A DNA stretch of 64,000 bases from positions 14,760,912-14,824,911 of the forward strand of contig CM043965.1 of assembly GCA_014529385.2 (NCBI GenBank), in the 5' to 3' direction. The notes beneath the pieces were generated by a model that worked only from the letters and a program-made list of their open reading frames with translations, was not told the DNA's origin and made no database searches. Below, one piece after another: positions 63,961 to 64,000 of the stretch (its first letter is position 1; each line of letters starts with the position of its first letter). The DNA comes from Adiantum capillus-veneris. Lineage: Eukaryota > Streptophyta > Polypodiopsida > Polypodiales > Pteridaceae. A program made the position numbers and the translations under genes.

Positions 63961-64000
63961 GGCCCTTTCTGCCTGATTCAAGGTTGATCGGCTTGCCTCA

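Overview
The window looks like nuclear DNA of a land plant, probably a seed-free vascular plant such as a fern or lycophyte. That placement is inference from the mix of elements and lineage-type genes; no marker fixes the species. It is dominated by transposable elements: Ty3/gypsy elements with two RNase H domains, an intact Ty1/copia element, a CACTA element, solo or miniature LTRs, a SINE and long (GA)n, (CA)n and (TA)n tracts. Only four to five loci look like host genes.

Layout. 1-11621: a degenerate Ty3/gypsy element on the minus strand (gypsy-1), with 2.4-kb LTRs, sitting in the LTR of an older initiator-Met-primed element whose primer site and gag remnant follow (11622-12626). 12627-18336: mostly featureless, with tandem repeats, a 281-bp inverted-repeat element and one short ORF. 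18337-22067 (plus): a broken coiled-coil gene, then a gene joining a repetitive acidic region to an FCP1/NIF-type phosphatase fold. 22201-26978: a decayed DDE-transposase-like gene on the minus strand whose intron and 3' flank are arrays of the palindromic motif TGCTATATAGCA. 27317-28674: a solo LTR. 30533-38857: a CACTA element with its own TIRs and 3-bp target duplication, split by a young, intact copia element (31844-37021). 39158-40339: an intact single-exon F-box gene. 41385-41627: a tRNA-derived SINE.

42756-61200 is a three-level nest. An old plus-strand gypsy remnant (gag at 42.8-43.2 kb, protease at 60.9-61.2 kb) is split by gypsy-3 (43517-60783, minus), whose left LTR is split by gypsy-2 (44442-53156, minus). 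LTR divergence agrees with this order: gypsy-2 LTRs differ at about a dozen sites, gypsy-3 LTRs much more. 61507-62927 is a two-exon gene of unknown function with one in-frame stop. 63199-63960 (minus) is a second FCP1-like gene.

Most notable: a small ORF (about 70 codons) of unknown function lies between the primer-binding site and gag in both gypsy-1 (two tandem copies) and gypsy-2; gypsy-1 also carries a duplicated domain of about 150 residues upstream of gag; gypsy-3 has a divergent, fungal-looking polyprotein in which both key RT aspartates are histidine; and the two FCP1-like proteins share a D-to-N change in the catalytic motif.
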